Below, in pieces: positions 50,832 through 62,872 of a stretch of 64,000 nt of DNA (positions within the stretch are counted from its first letter, which is position 1; each line of letters starts with the position of its first letter). The translations under genes were made by a program, and so were the position numbers. The notes beneath the pieces were generated by a model, which ran no database searches, was not told where the DNA came from, and worked only from the letters and a program-made list of their open reading frames with translations. Source of the DNA: Kalaharituber pfeilii (taxonomy: Eukaryota > Ascomycota > Pezizomycetes > Pezizales > Pezizaceae); contig WHUZ01000023.1 of assembly GCA_015179045.1 (NCBI GenBank), forward strand, positions 186,001-250,000. Reading direction: 5' to 3'.

Positions 50832-52806
50832 ATGAGCCACTCTTCCTCCCAGCGCTCTGCGATACAGCAGTTCACCGCCTTCACCCAATGTTCCGAGAAA
50901 ACTGCTGTTAAGGTGCGTAGTCTCCTACTTGACTTTTTGCCTGAGCTGGGGCAGCTATTTGCACTGAACTGTGTCGTGTGCTCTCTTATAGCAACCGCCC
51001 TCTCGGGTGTCCCCTCCTATTCATCATCCCGCCCCGCGCCACCTCCACCCCCATCCACTACAATATGCCCACATCACTCCCCACCCCCAACACTATCCAG
51101 CCTCAGCTGCTAGCTTCAGTGCGACATGATGGTGTGCAGACCATGCTGATTCCTGGCTATTAGTTCCTGCGGAGTCACTCGTGGAATGTCGAACTTGCTA
51201 TTGACTCGTTAGTACCCCCTCTTACCCCTGCCCATGTACTCCTTCTTCTGTACCATCTATCTCCACTCGCCTCCTGTCTGTCTTCTCGCCTCTTTGGATA
51301 CATCCTCCTGCGAGAATAGACTTAGACCGTGATCTTGGAGCTACTTCTCAGCTCGGACTGCCTGGTTATCAGTATCACAGAAACGACCAGCTTCTCGGCA
51401 CAGTTCACTCATTGCTTGCTCCGCTGGCCTGGCAACCAACCACAATCCGTCCGCAACACCATCCCCTCCAGCACAGATCTCCGATACTTGACGCCAGCGG
51501 CAAGTCCCACAACTGATTGATCTACGTAACCCTGCACACTTTCCCCTTCGCTCGCCCCATCTCGTCGCAAGCAGATCTAGAACGTTCCTACGCCTAGCCA
51601 GCCAACCGCGACCCTCATACGACCTTCTCGGAGTCCGCTCCAGCCAGCTGGCCAGCAGCAACCTGCATACTCCAAGCGGGTACCTTCGAGCACAGCTTTT
51701 ACCTTGACTGCTTGCTGGCTTGCAATTTTTTATCCTATTTACATTTTGAAATCTCCTCTACTTCTTTATTTTTGTTTGAAATTACCCCTGTTACCATACT
51801 ACATCCGAGTTTGGAACTTCCTAGACAAGCGCTTCCAAGCTCGACAGTTCATCCGCCCGCACTTGGTGACGACGATTAGCTGACAACCATGTCCTTTAAC
51901 ATACGGCGAAACAGATATTTCTCCTCCAATGCGGCCTCACAAACGCCGCAGGTTACAGCGGCAAATGAAGCCAGTATCAACAAGGTTTTCGATACCTATC
52001 GAGGTAAGCTTATATCAGCTTGAGTATTCATCATCGAGGTCTTAGTGCTAATTATTATGAGCCTTGATGGCGGTGGAATACAGAGAAAACCGATCCTGAA
52101 AATTCAATGAACATCAATGGCACAATGGCATACATAGAAGCCCTCGGAATGAGTCTGGACGAGCCAGCTGTCCTTGTTCTATGCGAAGCCCTCAAGGCAC
52201 CTACAATGGGCGAGTTATCGCGGCAGGGGTTTGTCGAGGGATGGAAGGCGATGAAGTACAACTTTCTCCCCCTTTACTTTTCCCCTCCCTTGCCTCCCTG
52301 CTTTTCACACCCGAAAATCTAATTTCGTTTGTGATATGTTTCAGCTGCGACACCATTGAGAAAATGCGTGCTCAAGTCCCCGACCTCCGCCGCTCGCTCG
52401 CGCACGATGATGCTGTGTTCAAACGGGTCTATCTGTACACATATACGTTCGGTTTACCGACGGGACAGAAGTCACTACCACTGGACACGGCGATAGAGTA
52501 CTGGAAATTGCTGCTGGGCGAAAGATGGAAGAGCCATATTGATGTGTGGATTGAATTTCTGCAGAAAGAATACAAGAGAAGCATTGCGAGGGATACATGG
52601 AACATGGTATGGGAATTTGTGGGGTGGTGTAAGAGGGATCCGCAATTGAAGGAGTATGATACGGAAGGTGGGTTTGGCCAAAGGGGTGGGGGTAGGATGT
52701 TATAGACGAAGGGCTAATGTGTCTTTCTATTATAGGTGCCTGGCCATCAATATTGGACTCGTTTGTGGCGTATTACAGGAAAAAGAACGAGATGGATACC
52801 TCGTAG
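50832..52806 (+). CDS. DCN1: Dcn1-like cullin neddylation factor (UBA plus PONY domain)
   Basis: Exons 50832-50912, 51164-51207, 51915-52003, 52084-52255, 52345-52667 and 52736-52806 give 259 aa in one frame. Introns are 251, 707, 80, 89 and 68 nt, all GT..AG. Residues about 9-43 form a UBA-like domain (AIQQFTAFTQCSEKTAVK joined to FLRSHSWNVELAIDS), as in yeast Dcn1. The rest is the cullin-binding PONY domain, with INKVFDTYR, ALGMSLDEPAVLVLCEAL, KSLPLDTAIEYWKLLLG, DTWNMVWEFV and WPSILDSFVAYYRKK near the end. Role of the family: a scaffold-type E3 that brings the NEDD8 E2 Ubc12 to cullins. The length matches yeast Dcn1 (269 aa). The first two exons were found only by recognising the UBA and checking splice frames, so they are slightly less certain than the PONY part. 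Confidence 0.88.
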
Positions 52807-54884
52807 GTGATTTGTGCGTCGATTTTATTAAAAATAGTTGGAAGTGGTGCTGTTGAACGTGAAGCTGGAAAGGGGATTGGTGTGAGGGATGGAGCTGGTA
52901 AAGATGGCCGTGATAATAGAAATGTTTGGTATGTAGACTCTAATGGAGAGCTCTCGCGTGCGGATAGCTCGTGAGTTGCTATTACTTGTGAATCAAAGGA
53001 ATTAGTTTATGAGATTGGAGGAGGTGAAGGTGGGGATGAGGGTGGGCCAGAGTGGCTGGTATGTCGAGCAGTATTCAAGGGACTGTAAGTAGTCGAGTAA
53101 CCCAGCAACACCCAATATAGATGAACCAGAGCCTTTTCAAACTATACACCTTCAAATCTGCTGTCACATGCCAAGACGCGACATGCGGGCCAGTATCGCC
53201 ATGAGTACTGTAGAAGAGGTGAGTGTGATTCCGTTTGCTAAAGAGAGCTGGGGTCTACCTACATATATGCGCGAATGCGCTCTTTTGCGAGTAGGTATTA
53301 TAGCTCACCAACCAGGCTAATGGCTCGCAACGTGCCTTCCTGGCTTTGACGGAGCCGGTATGATAACTCGCACGCGCTCTGACTCTCAAGTTGAACCATC
53401 CACGTAACAGTCTGCATGCAGTGTCGCCTTCTAGATACGAAAACTTTTGCAACTTCCCAAAGTGACGTTGGCACGCAACTGAAGCTGGGTGCGGGGTATC
53501 ATGTGATGCAACGTAATAGCCTGGTCACGAGGTAATAGCATGCCAGTTCTCAACTGTAAGTTGAGCTGGGATAATATCGTTGAGATTCCTATAGATTATA
53601 CCGAAATGTTCTATACCACACAGAATACTTTGAAATATTCTTTTGAAAGGCCTATTCGTAAACACATGGGAAAGCGCACATCTAGAGAAGTGCAGGAGCA
53701 TCATCATTATCAGGCCGGTAATCTGGTTCGAGACTTATCAGCCCACCATCACCATACTGGTGCCCAATGGAGTAACAGAGAGGAGCCGGAGTTCGATATC
53801 AAAGTAATTTGCCCACAGTTGATGCCCACCATATTCGAAACTGGTTGCCAACCCGTTGTAGGGCTAGCTAGCCGTGCAATAGCTGCTCTCATGAAGCCTT
53901 TAGTAGGGTGGACGGGAGAAGACTTACCGTACCGCTACTTGGGCTTGCGGGGATAGCAAGCCATTACCCCAGTTTTGGCTGCATTTGGTAGAGACCCATC
54001 ACTTATACTGGCCAGTTCAAGTAAAACTTCTGAAGATCAAAGATAATGCAAAGATAAGTATTTTTGGAGAACTTGGTATTCTTGCTAGCCAGAAAACTTG
54101 CATGTAAGCCCTCTTTACCATTACATCAACAGGCCGTATCATACTTACTCAACCTTTTCTTTTGTGTGCGTGTGTGTGTGTTGCAAGAACACCCGGGAGT
54201 GTAGTATCATGCAGAGGAAGTTTTGAATGAAGAAAGCGGCTTCTGTTTGGCCAGACTATCGATCCCATCTTAACCGATTGGCGGAGGGAGAGCGAATTTT
54301 CATGAACTGAGCGGGGGCCCCCCTTGCATTTAGCTGAGGGGGCAGCCCGAAATGTAATGAACTTGCATCACATTGGGGGACGAAGCTACATATGGGGGAA
54401 GAGGGCTAGGGTCGAGGGCGCCCGCACGCGGACCGATCGCAGTCGCCCTGCGTATTCCTTATTCCGCGGCCCCTGCGGCTGGCCGTTCCCAGAACCGCAC
54501 GCGTACTGTACAGCACGGCGCGCATCTAGCCAATCACAGCCGTTACACGCCCCCCCGTCGCCACCTCTTGCTTCCAAGACCCTGTGCAGCAAACAATTGA
54601 TAAAACATAAACTCTGCCCACCCCCCGTTCCCTAGTCTCGTAACCCGTTTCCCCCCGATTACAAAGGGCAGCACGAAAAGAGGAGGGGAAAAAAGAACAA
54701 GGCTTGTCTCACACACCCTCTTACGAGAATCACACGTCAATCAAGGTCACATTCTGGCCTCCTCTCTTCTTCTGTCCGCCCACCTCCGCCGACCCTATCA
54801 CACTTTTCATCTCAACTCAATTTCTATCTCTACTTACACAACCTCACCGGGCCCAGCAAATAGAAGCAGCATCTATAAACGACC
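52807..54884. other. Intergenic region between DCN1 and FZO1
   Basis: About 2.1 kb. The last 500 bp are C-rich on the plus strand and probably hold the FZO1 promoter and leader. A 138-codon open frame at 53540-53956 is the longest here but has no known relatives that I can name and no supporting context. A short GT stretch lies at 54166-54181. Confidence 0.4.
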
Positions 54885-57544
54885 ATGTCGTCAGGTCAGA
54901 AATACGGCGACGGAGGCGCTGCCCCGCAGTGTTTCGTCAATGACGATACCAGAAGCGACTCTGGCTACGGTTCGATCGCTGGTGATTTGACCTCAGAACA
55001 GCAAACTGTTCCCGTCCAGATCCTGCAAGGAGAGGTTTGTGAGTAGTTTCCCTCACTCCATTTAACATTATTACTTGGTTAAAACATTTCCTAACATTTT
55101 CTTTTCACAGCGGATTCCCAGCGACGTCAATGGTCAAGCCATGTCCACCAGCTCCACTAGTTAGTCAAAACCCAGTCACACACTCCGTCATCACTATTAC
55201 AGCCCGTGCATCCAAAGCTAATCACTATATAATTATAGCAATCAAAATCGTGTTACCCTCGGACGTTACATCAATAACACGATTGATTTGTTGAAGGTAC
55301 GGAAGCAAATCTATTCTCATTTTTTCGGTCGGCGAAAAGCGGGGAGTTTGTGGTTGCAACGCTCACGATACTTACCATTATTTTTAGGAGTTGAAAAAGA
55401 AGAACGCAAACTCGCCAGCATTTTACCCACAGGTCCAGAAATCCGAGCCAACGTCACTCCAGCGAGCGCAAACCGACATTGCCTTTGGATCCGAAAAGCC
55501 ACAGCAAGTTCGACGAGCTTCCACCACCATCGATTCCGGTGCTGCCCTAGCGCCGACAAAGACCCCAGAGCCCCGCTTAGTCACTCCACAAATCGCTCAA
55601 GAATTTAATGTCCTAAAACTAAACCTAAAATCGAAGTTTGTCAACTCGCTAGAGAAGTCTGCCATCGCTTCCTTCCTTGACGAAAAGGTTTCGGAATCCA
55701 TCAAGCACCTCCAGGCAATCGGAGAACGTATTGCGGATACCTCCTCGAAGGTTCTTGTCACGGGTGACTTGAACGCCGGAAAGTCTACCTTCTGTAACGC
55801 TCTCCTTCGAAAGAAAGTTTTGCCCGAAGACCAACAACCATGCACCAGTATCTTTTGTGAGGTTTTGGACTGCCAGGAGAACGGCGGGGTTGAAGAAGTC
55901 CATGCAGTGCACCCAGATGCTAAGTACAGTCGGGATGATGAGTCAACTTATGACGTCTACAAGCTTGCTGATTTAGAGGATATTGTTACTGAGAACGATG
56001 GATACCCCCAGGTTAAAGTTTACGTTGAGGATGTCCGAGCTATCGATCAGTCGCTGCTCAGGAACGGTGTTGTTGATATTGCATTGATTGATGCACCTGG
56101 CCTCAACATGGACTCCATCAAGACTACTGCCGTCTTCGCTCGCCAGGAGGAAATTGATGTTGTAGTGTTTGTCGTAAGCGCCGAGAACCACTTCACGCTA
56201 TCCGCCAAGGAGTTCATATGGAACGCTGCCCACGAAAAGGCCTACATCTTCATTGTCGTCAACCGATTCGACAACATCCGCGACAAGGCCCGCTGCAAGC
56301 GCATGATCTTGGATCAAGTCCAAACCTTGTCTCCCAGGACTTACCAAGACGCGAACGAGCTAGTCCACTTCGTCAGCTCCAACGCCGTTATTGACGGCAT
56401 GGACCAGGCCAAGATTCGGGAATTCGAGACTCTCGAGCAAAGCTTGAGGAGCTTCGTTCTCGAGAAACGGGCGAGATCGAAGTTGGCGCCGGCCAAGACG
56501 TATTTGATGAACTTATTGGGTGACATCGAGACGTTGGCGCGGTGCAACCAGTCGAAGACCGCAGCAGACTTGGACAGGATCAACGCGCAGTTGGCGGAGC
56601 TGACGCCTGTGTTTGAGGAGGCTGTACAGGCAAGCACGAAGGTGACTGATGATGTTGATAGGCAGATTGAAGAGAGCGCTGGACACGTATATAGGTATAC
56701 TAGGAGGGAACTCAATTCGACGATCGCAAGGATGCATGAGGTTCCGAGTGTGCCGTATACGGGCATCATTGATGCGTATGCATATGCGGAGGCGACGCGC
56801 AGGGCAATGCTGGATAAGATCCATGAGAAGGTGGTTGCATGTGAAAAGTACGCAAGGGATAAGACGGTACATGGTGTCAGTGGGATTAGGAGTTTGGGGC
56901 TGTTGCATCTAGGTGATGACTATGTGGAGAAGACTTTTAGGGCGGACCTCATGTTCTCGAGGCGCAAGGACGCATTGGTGAGGACGATTAAGACAGATGT
57001 GGATTTCTTGGACTTTTTCGACTTTGATAGGCAGGAGAAGGTGGCCGGGTTTGGTATGTCCTTCACCGTGCTCGCTACTGTCGGAGGTAAGTTCTTGGGA
57101 ATTGAAAGCTGGGTTGATAGAGTTTTGAAGACTACGAAATTCTTGGGATACGAAAACACCCAGAAGCTTATTGTGCCCATTGCTATCCTCGCTGGTGTCG
57201 TGGGCGCGTATTTCCTTCTCCCCGATATCCCCAACGCGGTGCCGAGAAAGCTGGCAAAGAAGATTAGGAGGGAGCTTGAGGGAATGGACTACGTGCATGG
57301 GAACAGCGAGAGGATTAGTAAGGAGGTGAGAAAGGTGTTGAAGTTGCCGGCGGAGGACTTGAGGAACGGGTTCCAGAGGGTTGTCGAGAGGAAAGGTAGG
57401 GAGAGGGAGGAGCTGAAGAAGAAAGCCAAGGAGAGCGAGGTTGCGATGAAGTATTTCGGGAACTTGTTGCGGAGAGGTACAGAAATTGGGAAGGGGGTCG
57501 AGAGAGTCGATCTGGAGAACGTGCCTGCGGTGGCTGCCCAGTAA
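54885..57544 (+). CDS. FZO1: Mitofusin Fzo1, mitochondrial outer-membrane fusion GTPase
   Basis: Exons 54885-55038, 55111-55159, 55239-55296 and 55388-57544 give 805 aa. Introns are 72, 79 and 91 nt, all GT..AG, and the frame runs through to YNQNRVTLGRYINNTIDLLK and ELKKKNANSP. The dynamin-like GTPase has G1 GDLNAGKST (213-221), the G2 Thr in QQPCTSIFCEV, G3 DAPG (322-325) and G4 NRFD (379-382). A helical region follows. Two hydrophobic segments, about 641-659 and 681-698 (LIVPIAILAGVVGAYFLL), give the hairpin anchor that places both ends in the cytosol. The C-terminal heptad region (ERKGREREELKKKAKESEVA) is the predicted coiled coil. Family role: GTP-driven tethering and fusion of mitochondrial outer membranes. 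The length fits yeast Fzo1 (855 aa) allowing for a shorter N-terminus. It is convergent with VPS2. Confidence 0.93.
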
Positions 57545-58985
57545 GGGAGCGCGGTGGGATAGGCTTGGGGGAGGGTATACATTGGGATGGGGAGATAGAG
57601 AGGGGGAGGTGCTTCAACTCACCTTCTCTCAGCCGAGCCTCACCTTTCTCACTGAAACCTTACTATTCAAGTAGTTGGTCACTTACACATTTCCTTTGTG
57701 ATCATGCTTCTTGCTCCCGATGTTTTACATGTCGATTACTTTGAGTGCACTTCTATTCTACTCTTCTTTTATGGTTGCTTTTGTCTTACGCTAAGTTTAG
57801 TTCCCTTGTGGCCACGTGTGCCTTTTGTTCAGTAGTTCATGTTGATTTTTTCTGTTTGCGAGGTTGAGGGGTTGACGGGGACGATTGCCAATGGGCGGGG
57901 GGGGGCATGCGTTTTACTGGTTTTGCTTTCACATCTAATTGGATACAGGCTGAGTTGAGGCGAGAAGTGAAGATGTGGGTGACTTCGGGTGACTTCGAAA
58001 AGAGGAGTGGCGTCAAGGGGCATGGGGTTTGGATTTCTTCTATCTTATTCAAGTACGTACGTACACCTTACATTTTCTTTTTTCTTTTTTTCTTTCATAT
58101 GTCTTTATCTAGTAAAGAAAAGAATAGAAAATGACTAAAACAGAACAACATATGGAGTTCTCAGAAGTTTTGCTTTTTATAGTGTGGAGAAAAGAATTGT
58201 GAGAGGAGCAGTGCGAGAGGTTGGATATAAGGTTTAGCACATCTATATCGCACATCTAGGTCGAGGCCACGGACTACGAAATCAGGAACCACGAGGGTTA
58301 ACAGCCTTCTACATCGATTTCCGTACGCAGCAAGCGGCATTGTATTTTGTTCGGCTTCCAATTGATACATACTTATATACCAGCTCGGCTCTTCAAGTAT
58401 CCAACTAACGATAACGTCGCATTTGCCACTGGAGCCCAACGTTTTCGAAGCCTATGATGTTCATTCTCTCCAAATCTGACCTCCCTCTCTCCTCTCTTTC
58501 TCTCCAATTACTCTTTTGATGTTGATATTTTGCTTTCCTCTTTTTTTTTTTTTTTTTTTCCCTTGAAAACTCCACTCAGTCTAATGTCCGGAGGATATGG
58601 AACATTCTTGGTCGCTATTTGGGGTGTGGGGATGGATATACTAGTACGGGGGAGGACCAAATCGGACTTGCAATTGCATGAAGGGATTCGATATATATAG
58701 TGTGTATGTTCATGGACTTGGTTTTGGTTTGGGAGGTTCTGGGATGGGGAATGGAGATTAGGATTAGGATTGGGAATCGTACATATATGATGGGATTGGA
58801 AAAGGAAGAGATGATTTATACAAAGAAGTAACTTACTACTTAAGTTGGAAAAAAACGGCAAGATAACACTATCTGGGTATTCAGAAAATCTACATACTAT
58901 ACTTTATATTGAACCATACTTATTCAAACTCACTCTCCTTTCACTATAATGAAATTCAAAGCTCAAAAGGTACGATATATCTATA

Positions 58986-59026
<41 letters not shown>

Positions 59027-59577
59027 GACGTCAATTTGGTTTCTTGAAAGATTTTGTTAAACTTGCTACAATTTAATAAAATTAAAATTGGAAAGGATAT
59101 AGGACAAGACGATAAAAATCTTCTTTTTTGGCAGGGGGATGAAACAAAGAAAGGAATATATTCTTTTGACATTGCCGGTAGAGCGCAGTACATTGGTTAA
59201 CCACTCAGTTGGTTGTAGGTTACGTACTTGTATGTAGATAAGTACTTTGGTAAGTTGTCCCAAGCTCAAGGATTCGATATTAGGAGTTGAGGTGGACCGA
59301 CGGTGTGTTGTTCAAAGCTTGATGAAGGAGAACTCTGTTAACCTGTTACGGGAAAAGTCGAACAAGGAGGAGGTAAGAACGGAAAAGAAAATAAGAAAAA
59401 CGGGCACGACAAGGATGAATAATGAAGTCGAGATGGACGAGGAATAAAACAGAAATCATAAAATAAGTTGTATTAGACATGAGTGCATCGGGATGAAACA
59501 CATCAAAGAGAACAGAAAGACCGCACGCAAAACGAGTAACACACATATAGTGAGTATATCATCATTCTCCACTTCCT
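57545..59577. other. Convergent intergenic region between FZO1 and VPS2
   Basis: About 2 kb between two gene 3' ends. It contains a tandem gtgacttcgg duplication (about 57976-57995), a T run at about 58541-58559 and a long GT microsatellite (58988-59025). I find no gene. Confidence 0.5.
58988..59025. repeat. GT dinucleotide microsatellite, 19 units
   Basis: 38 nt of uninterrupted GT on the plus strand in the convergent gap between FZO1 and VPS2. Likely length-polymorphic. Confidence 0.95.
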
Positions 59578-60738
59578 TTAATCATCCCTCCTCAAACTAT
59601 CCAATCTCGCCTGCAAATCATCCCCATCGTCATCCGTCCCTCCACCCAATCCACCTCCTCCCCCACTCCCACCAACACCCATGCCCACCGCGACCCTACC
59701 CCTCCCTTCCTTCACCCCCTCTCCAAGCCCCCTCGGCACATCCTTCAACGCCCCTTGAAGATCCAGCCCCAGCTCATCGAGCACCTGATTCACCACCTCG
59801 TCTGTCTCTTCCTCTTCATCCAGCCCGGTGATGTCGTCGATAGCATCCCCCATCATCTCTTCCCGTTGATCCATGATGTCGTTCTCGCGCTCGAATTCCA
59901 TGGCGATGCGCTGGAGGGCGGGGAGATTCATAGAGCGGTTCATGCTAGACAGGAGTGTGGTGGCGCCTTTCATGGATTGCATCATTTGTTCATTGGAGCG
60001 GACAGTCTAGTGAGGGGGAGTTAGTGGGTGATGAAGTGGGGTAGAGGGGAAATGGGGATACCTGTATTCGAAGGGAGACAGCTTGCAGCTGTGTCTTCAT
60101 CTGGTAGAATTTCTGGATATATCTGTAGTTTACCCTGATATCAGCATTCTCCCATCTTCACCTCACCCCTTCTGCGTCCCCCCTCCCGCAAAATCCAAAA
60201 AAAATGATTGATAAAGCTCACCTCCGCGTCCTGACCAGGTCCTTTGCTTGAATCTTACACGCACCCATTTGTCCATTTTTTGCGCTCTTCTTGATCTCGA
60301 TGATTAGTTTCTTCTCTTGAGCTTCGAGCTTTTGGCGCTCGCGATCGAGTTCGCGTTGGGCTTTCTCGAGTGCGCGTTGGTGCTGTGGGTGGTAGTGGTG
60401 GTAGTGTTAACGAGTTTGTAATATCGGCGGAAGGGGGGAGATGAGTACCTTCCGCAACCTTTCTTGGGGCGTCTGGCGACGGCCGAAGGCCCATTCGATG
60501 ACCTTTGGTCAAGGTGGAGACAGATTAATTAGCACCAACTCTTCTGCTAGAAAAAAAACGATGGAATTTGTCCTCGGCTTTCATCCAGCTACACCTTTGC
60601 AGTGTCCACCTATGGTGAGGTATCTCCAAAATCATCAAAATTATGTACCTCCCTACAGCTTCCTCCTATTCTAGTCACCCTACCAGAGCTTTCATAACTA
60701 TACCGTAGGGAGTATAATAAGACTAGACTCACATTCAT
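59578..60738 (-). CDS. VPS2: ESCRT-III subunit Vps2/CHMP2
   Basis: Exons in transcript order are 60738-60733, 60502-60449, 60382-60222, 60122-60062 and 60006-59578, giving 236 aa. Introns are 230, 66, 99 and 55 nt, all GT..AG. The first exon codes only ATG AAT, which joins to VIEWAFGRRQTPQERLRK as expected for the Vps2 N-terminus. The basic first helix leads into HQRALEKAQRELDRERQKLE, then KNGQMGACKIQAKDLVRTRR, RYIQKFYQMKTQLQAVSLR and MNRSMNLPALQRIAMEFE, all typical of the Snf7-fold core of CHMP2. The tail is acidic, then Gly-rich (about residues 200-220), and ends in DDLQARLDSLRRD, a good MIM1 for binding the MIT domain of Vps4. Role: membrane remodelling at endosomes together with Vps24 and Snf7. 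It is divergent from the NUXM gene. Confidence 0.93.
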
Positions 60739-61657
60739 TGTTTAGCGCAGTTATGTAAAGAAATCCCGCTTTGATGCCCGTAGTGCACTCTAATCAAGCC
60801 TAAGCTTCTTTACCCGCTGGTATTGGTTTGCGCCTCAGTCCTGCAAGTAACTATAGGAATAGCTGAAGCGTCCTATCGCTCTGTTGTTTTATTGCCGTTC
60901 CGTCCAGTCCAGCTCCCAGTCCACAAAATCCTAATCTGAACCGTCGTGGTCGTGAGGGTCTAGATGTAGCTGCGGTAGCTCCTGTGACCGGCCAATGAAA
61001 ACAGCAATCAGCTCTAAATTCCCTCCTCTAGATGGGTATTCGTCAATGCGCGTGTTCTTCTGTAAGATGCGATGCGAATGAGCGATGCTTCGTTGGTAGC
61101 TCGCCGATGTAAATTGAAGAAGCTATCTTCGCCGATGACGATAGCCAAAATAAGCTTGAGCCGCGTACTCTATGTATTCCCTCCTTGTCCTTGCGCTGTC
61201 CCGTCCTGCCTTGCCCTGTCCCGTCCTGCCCTGTCCAGTCCCTGGTATTCGTATGTATCTGCTAACTGTGTCCAACAGGTGCAGCGTCCGGGCCCCACTG
61301 ATAATGCTTGCTGCATGTGCCTGGCCTGTGCTGTGCTTGCGTCGGCACAGGTACGTTAACTCAAAAGCTGTCTGCGTAAAGCGTATTTCTCGTCCCGGTG
61401 TTCATTCGTGAACAGTGCGTATATATCAGCACTATCTATCGCCAATTGAGTGGCTTATCCCGACGTCACTTCACCCTCTGTGGCTCAGGGAGAAGCTATA
61501 TCGCAAGAAGCTACCAGGTCAATATTCCTCCCTTCAAACTCGGTCTTTCATTTCCATTTGCTTATATAGTTGCTACTTAGGCCCATCTAACGATTTGTCC
61601 ACACGCCCCTCACATAGCACCCGCCGTACCACACCCGAACCGCTCTTAGCGTCACCA
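60739..61657. promoter_or_regulatory. Divergent intergenic region between VPS2 and the complex I subunit gene
   Basis: 919 bp between outward-facing starts. It contains a tandem array of cctgtcccgtcctgcc-like units at about 61195-61243. No gene found; both promoters should lie here. Confidence 0.45.
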
Positions 61658-62030
61658 ATGTCCACCCTCCTCAGCTGGGCGGCCTTCGGTACCCTCCCTT
61701 TCTCCCCCTATCTCCCTTGCGCCCTCCATAGCTAACCATTTCCGCTTAGGAGCCGCCGTCCGCTGGTGGCAGCTCGGCATTCAAATGCGGCCCTTCTTCT
61801 CCCGCGAAACCGCGCTCGGCTACCCCTTATACATTGGCGCTTTCGGTGCCTTCGGCTATTGGCTTCAGGGCGTTGAGATGAATCAAACGAAGATCCTCGA
61901 GGAAAGAAAACTGACGTTGCTGGAGAAGAGGAGGAAGGCGGGGCTGGGTGAGTTGAAAGGGAATTGGGGACCCACATACCCGGTGGAGGGGGTGAAGGGG
62001 GTGGGCGGGAGTGAAGTTGTGGTGGTGTAG
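61658..62030 (+). CDS. Complex I accessory subunit, NUXM/14 kDa type
   Basis: Exons 61658-61688 and 61750-62030 give 103 aa. The 61-nt intron (GTACCC..CTTAG) joins MSTLLSWAAFG to GAAVRWWQLG in phase 1. One or two hydrophobic stretches (LLSWAAFGAAVRWWQLGI and YPLYIGAFGAFGYWLQGV) are followed by a charged helix (LEERKLTLLEKRRKAG) and a Gly/Val-rich tail. The pattern RWWQLGIQMRPFF, GYWLQGVE and EERKLTLLEKRRK fits the small fungal NADH:ubiquinone oxidoreductase subunit called NUXM in Yarrowia. It would sit in the membrane arm of respiratory complex I in the inner mitochondrial membrane. The identification is from memory of a short family, so it is good but not beyond doubt. Confidence 0.78.
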
Positions 62031-62378
62031 AATGCAATGGGGGAGTGTGGTGTATGCGGGATTGGAAATGGGAAGTATGAGAGGTATATGTGAATAGAGG
62101 AGTAGATGCGATTCCCCAGGGGTTGATGGAGATCTAGAATGATCAATTGGAAGTTTATTTTTGATTTACTCTATCTTGCCTCCTCAAAGTTCGTTAGGGC
62201 TGTGGTATTAGCCAGTCTGGCGACTCAATAATCTGGATAAAATGCTACATTTGTTCATTTTGTGGATGTATAATCCAAATGAGTCAGGCCAAATACATTG
62301 AAATATAACTACAATGAACCAAACATCTCCCACCTCATCCTCTTCCCCACTTCCTCTGCAAAACTCCCCCATTTTGAT
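62031..62378. other. Short convergent gap
   Basis: 348 bp between the stop codons of two convergent genes. It should contain both 3' UTRs. No other feature seen. Confidence 0.5.
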
Positions 62379-62872
62379 CTACTCCACCTTAAACGCCCAT
62401 GTCTTCCCCTTCACCCCCGCAATCTGATCCAGTCTCTCCCCCAACTTCACAACCGAGAACTTAATCATCCTTGGGTCCAAACCCAAAGTATTTCGTACCA
62501 CCTGTTGTGTCTGTCCGCTCGCATCGAACCGCATGACGAAGTAGTGGCCATGGCTGTAGTAGGCTTGATGTTTCCTCGCGCGTGCGGGGAGGAGAAGAAT
62601 GCCCCAGTTGGTGTAGCCGCGGACGACGCCGCCGGAGTTGAGGACAATCATTCCGGCAGTTTTGGCGATTCTGGGAGGCAAGTGGGGGAGGGGTTAGTCA
62701 GGGATTGGCGGAGTGGGCGAGGGGAATGCTGGGGTGGGGCATTACTCTCGGACTTCCATCAGGTTGCCTGGACGGACCTGTTGAAAATGGAAGATAGCGA
62801 TTAGCCGAGTAAGAGGAATGCAAGCACATGGGAGGTTATTGGACGTACAGCGGCGATAAGCTCGTACAGCAT
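62379..62872 (-). CDS. MRP17: Mitochondrial small-subunit ribosomal protein bS6m (Mrp17)
   Basis: Exons in transcript order are 62872-62849 (24 nt), 62777-62746 (32 nt) and 62670-62379, giving 115 aa. Introns are 71 and 75 nt, GT..AG. The joined start MLYELIAA + VRPGNLMEVRE + IAKTAGMIVLNSGG matches the bacterial S6 fold, in which the first beta strand is followed by a helix and then GGVVRGYTNWGILLLP. Later stretches are HGHYFVMRFDASGQT and LGLDPRMIKFSVVKLG. The product binds small-subunit mitoribosomal RNA as a counterpart of bacterial bS6. There is no separate presequence, which is usual for this small protein. The length is close to yeast Mrp17 (131 aa). Confidence 0.9.

Noticed and set aside
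50288..50888. Minus-strand open frames upstream of DCN1, containing MAVWEEQRQMKYAAILSLSG and MYKQLIVKYGAILRKRAT
   Set aside because: The two stretches are in different frames with no room for an intron, have no family I recognise, and lie opposite the pyrimidine-rich leader of DCN1, where purine-rich chance frames are expected.
53540..53956. 138-codon plus-strand open frame between DCN1 and FZO1
   Set aside because: No motif, no recognisable relatives and no promoter or splice context. A chance frame of this length is plausible, though it would be worth a homology search.
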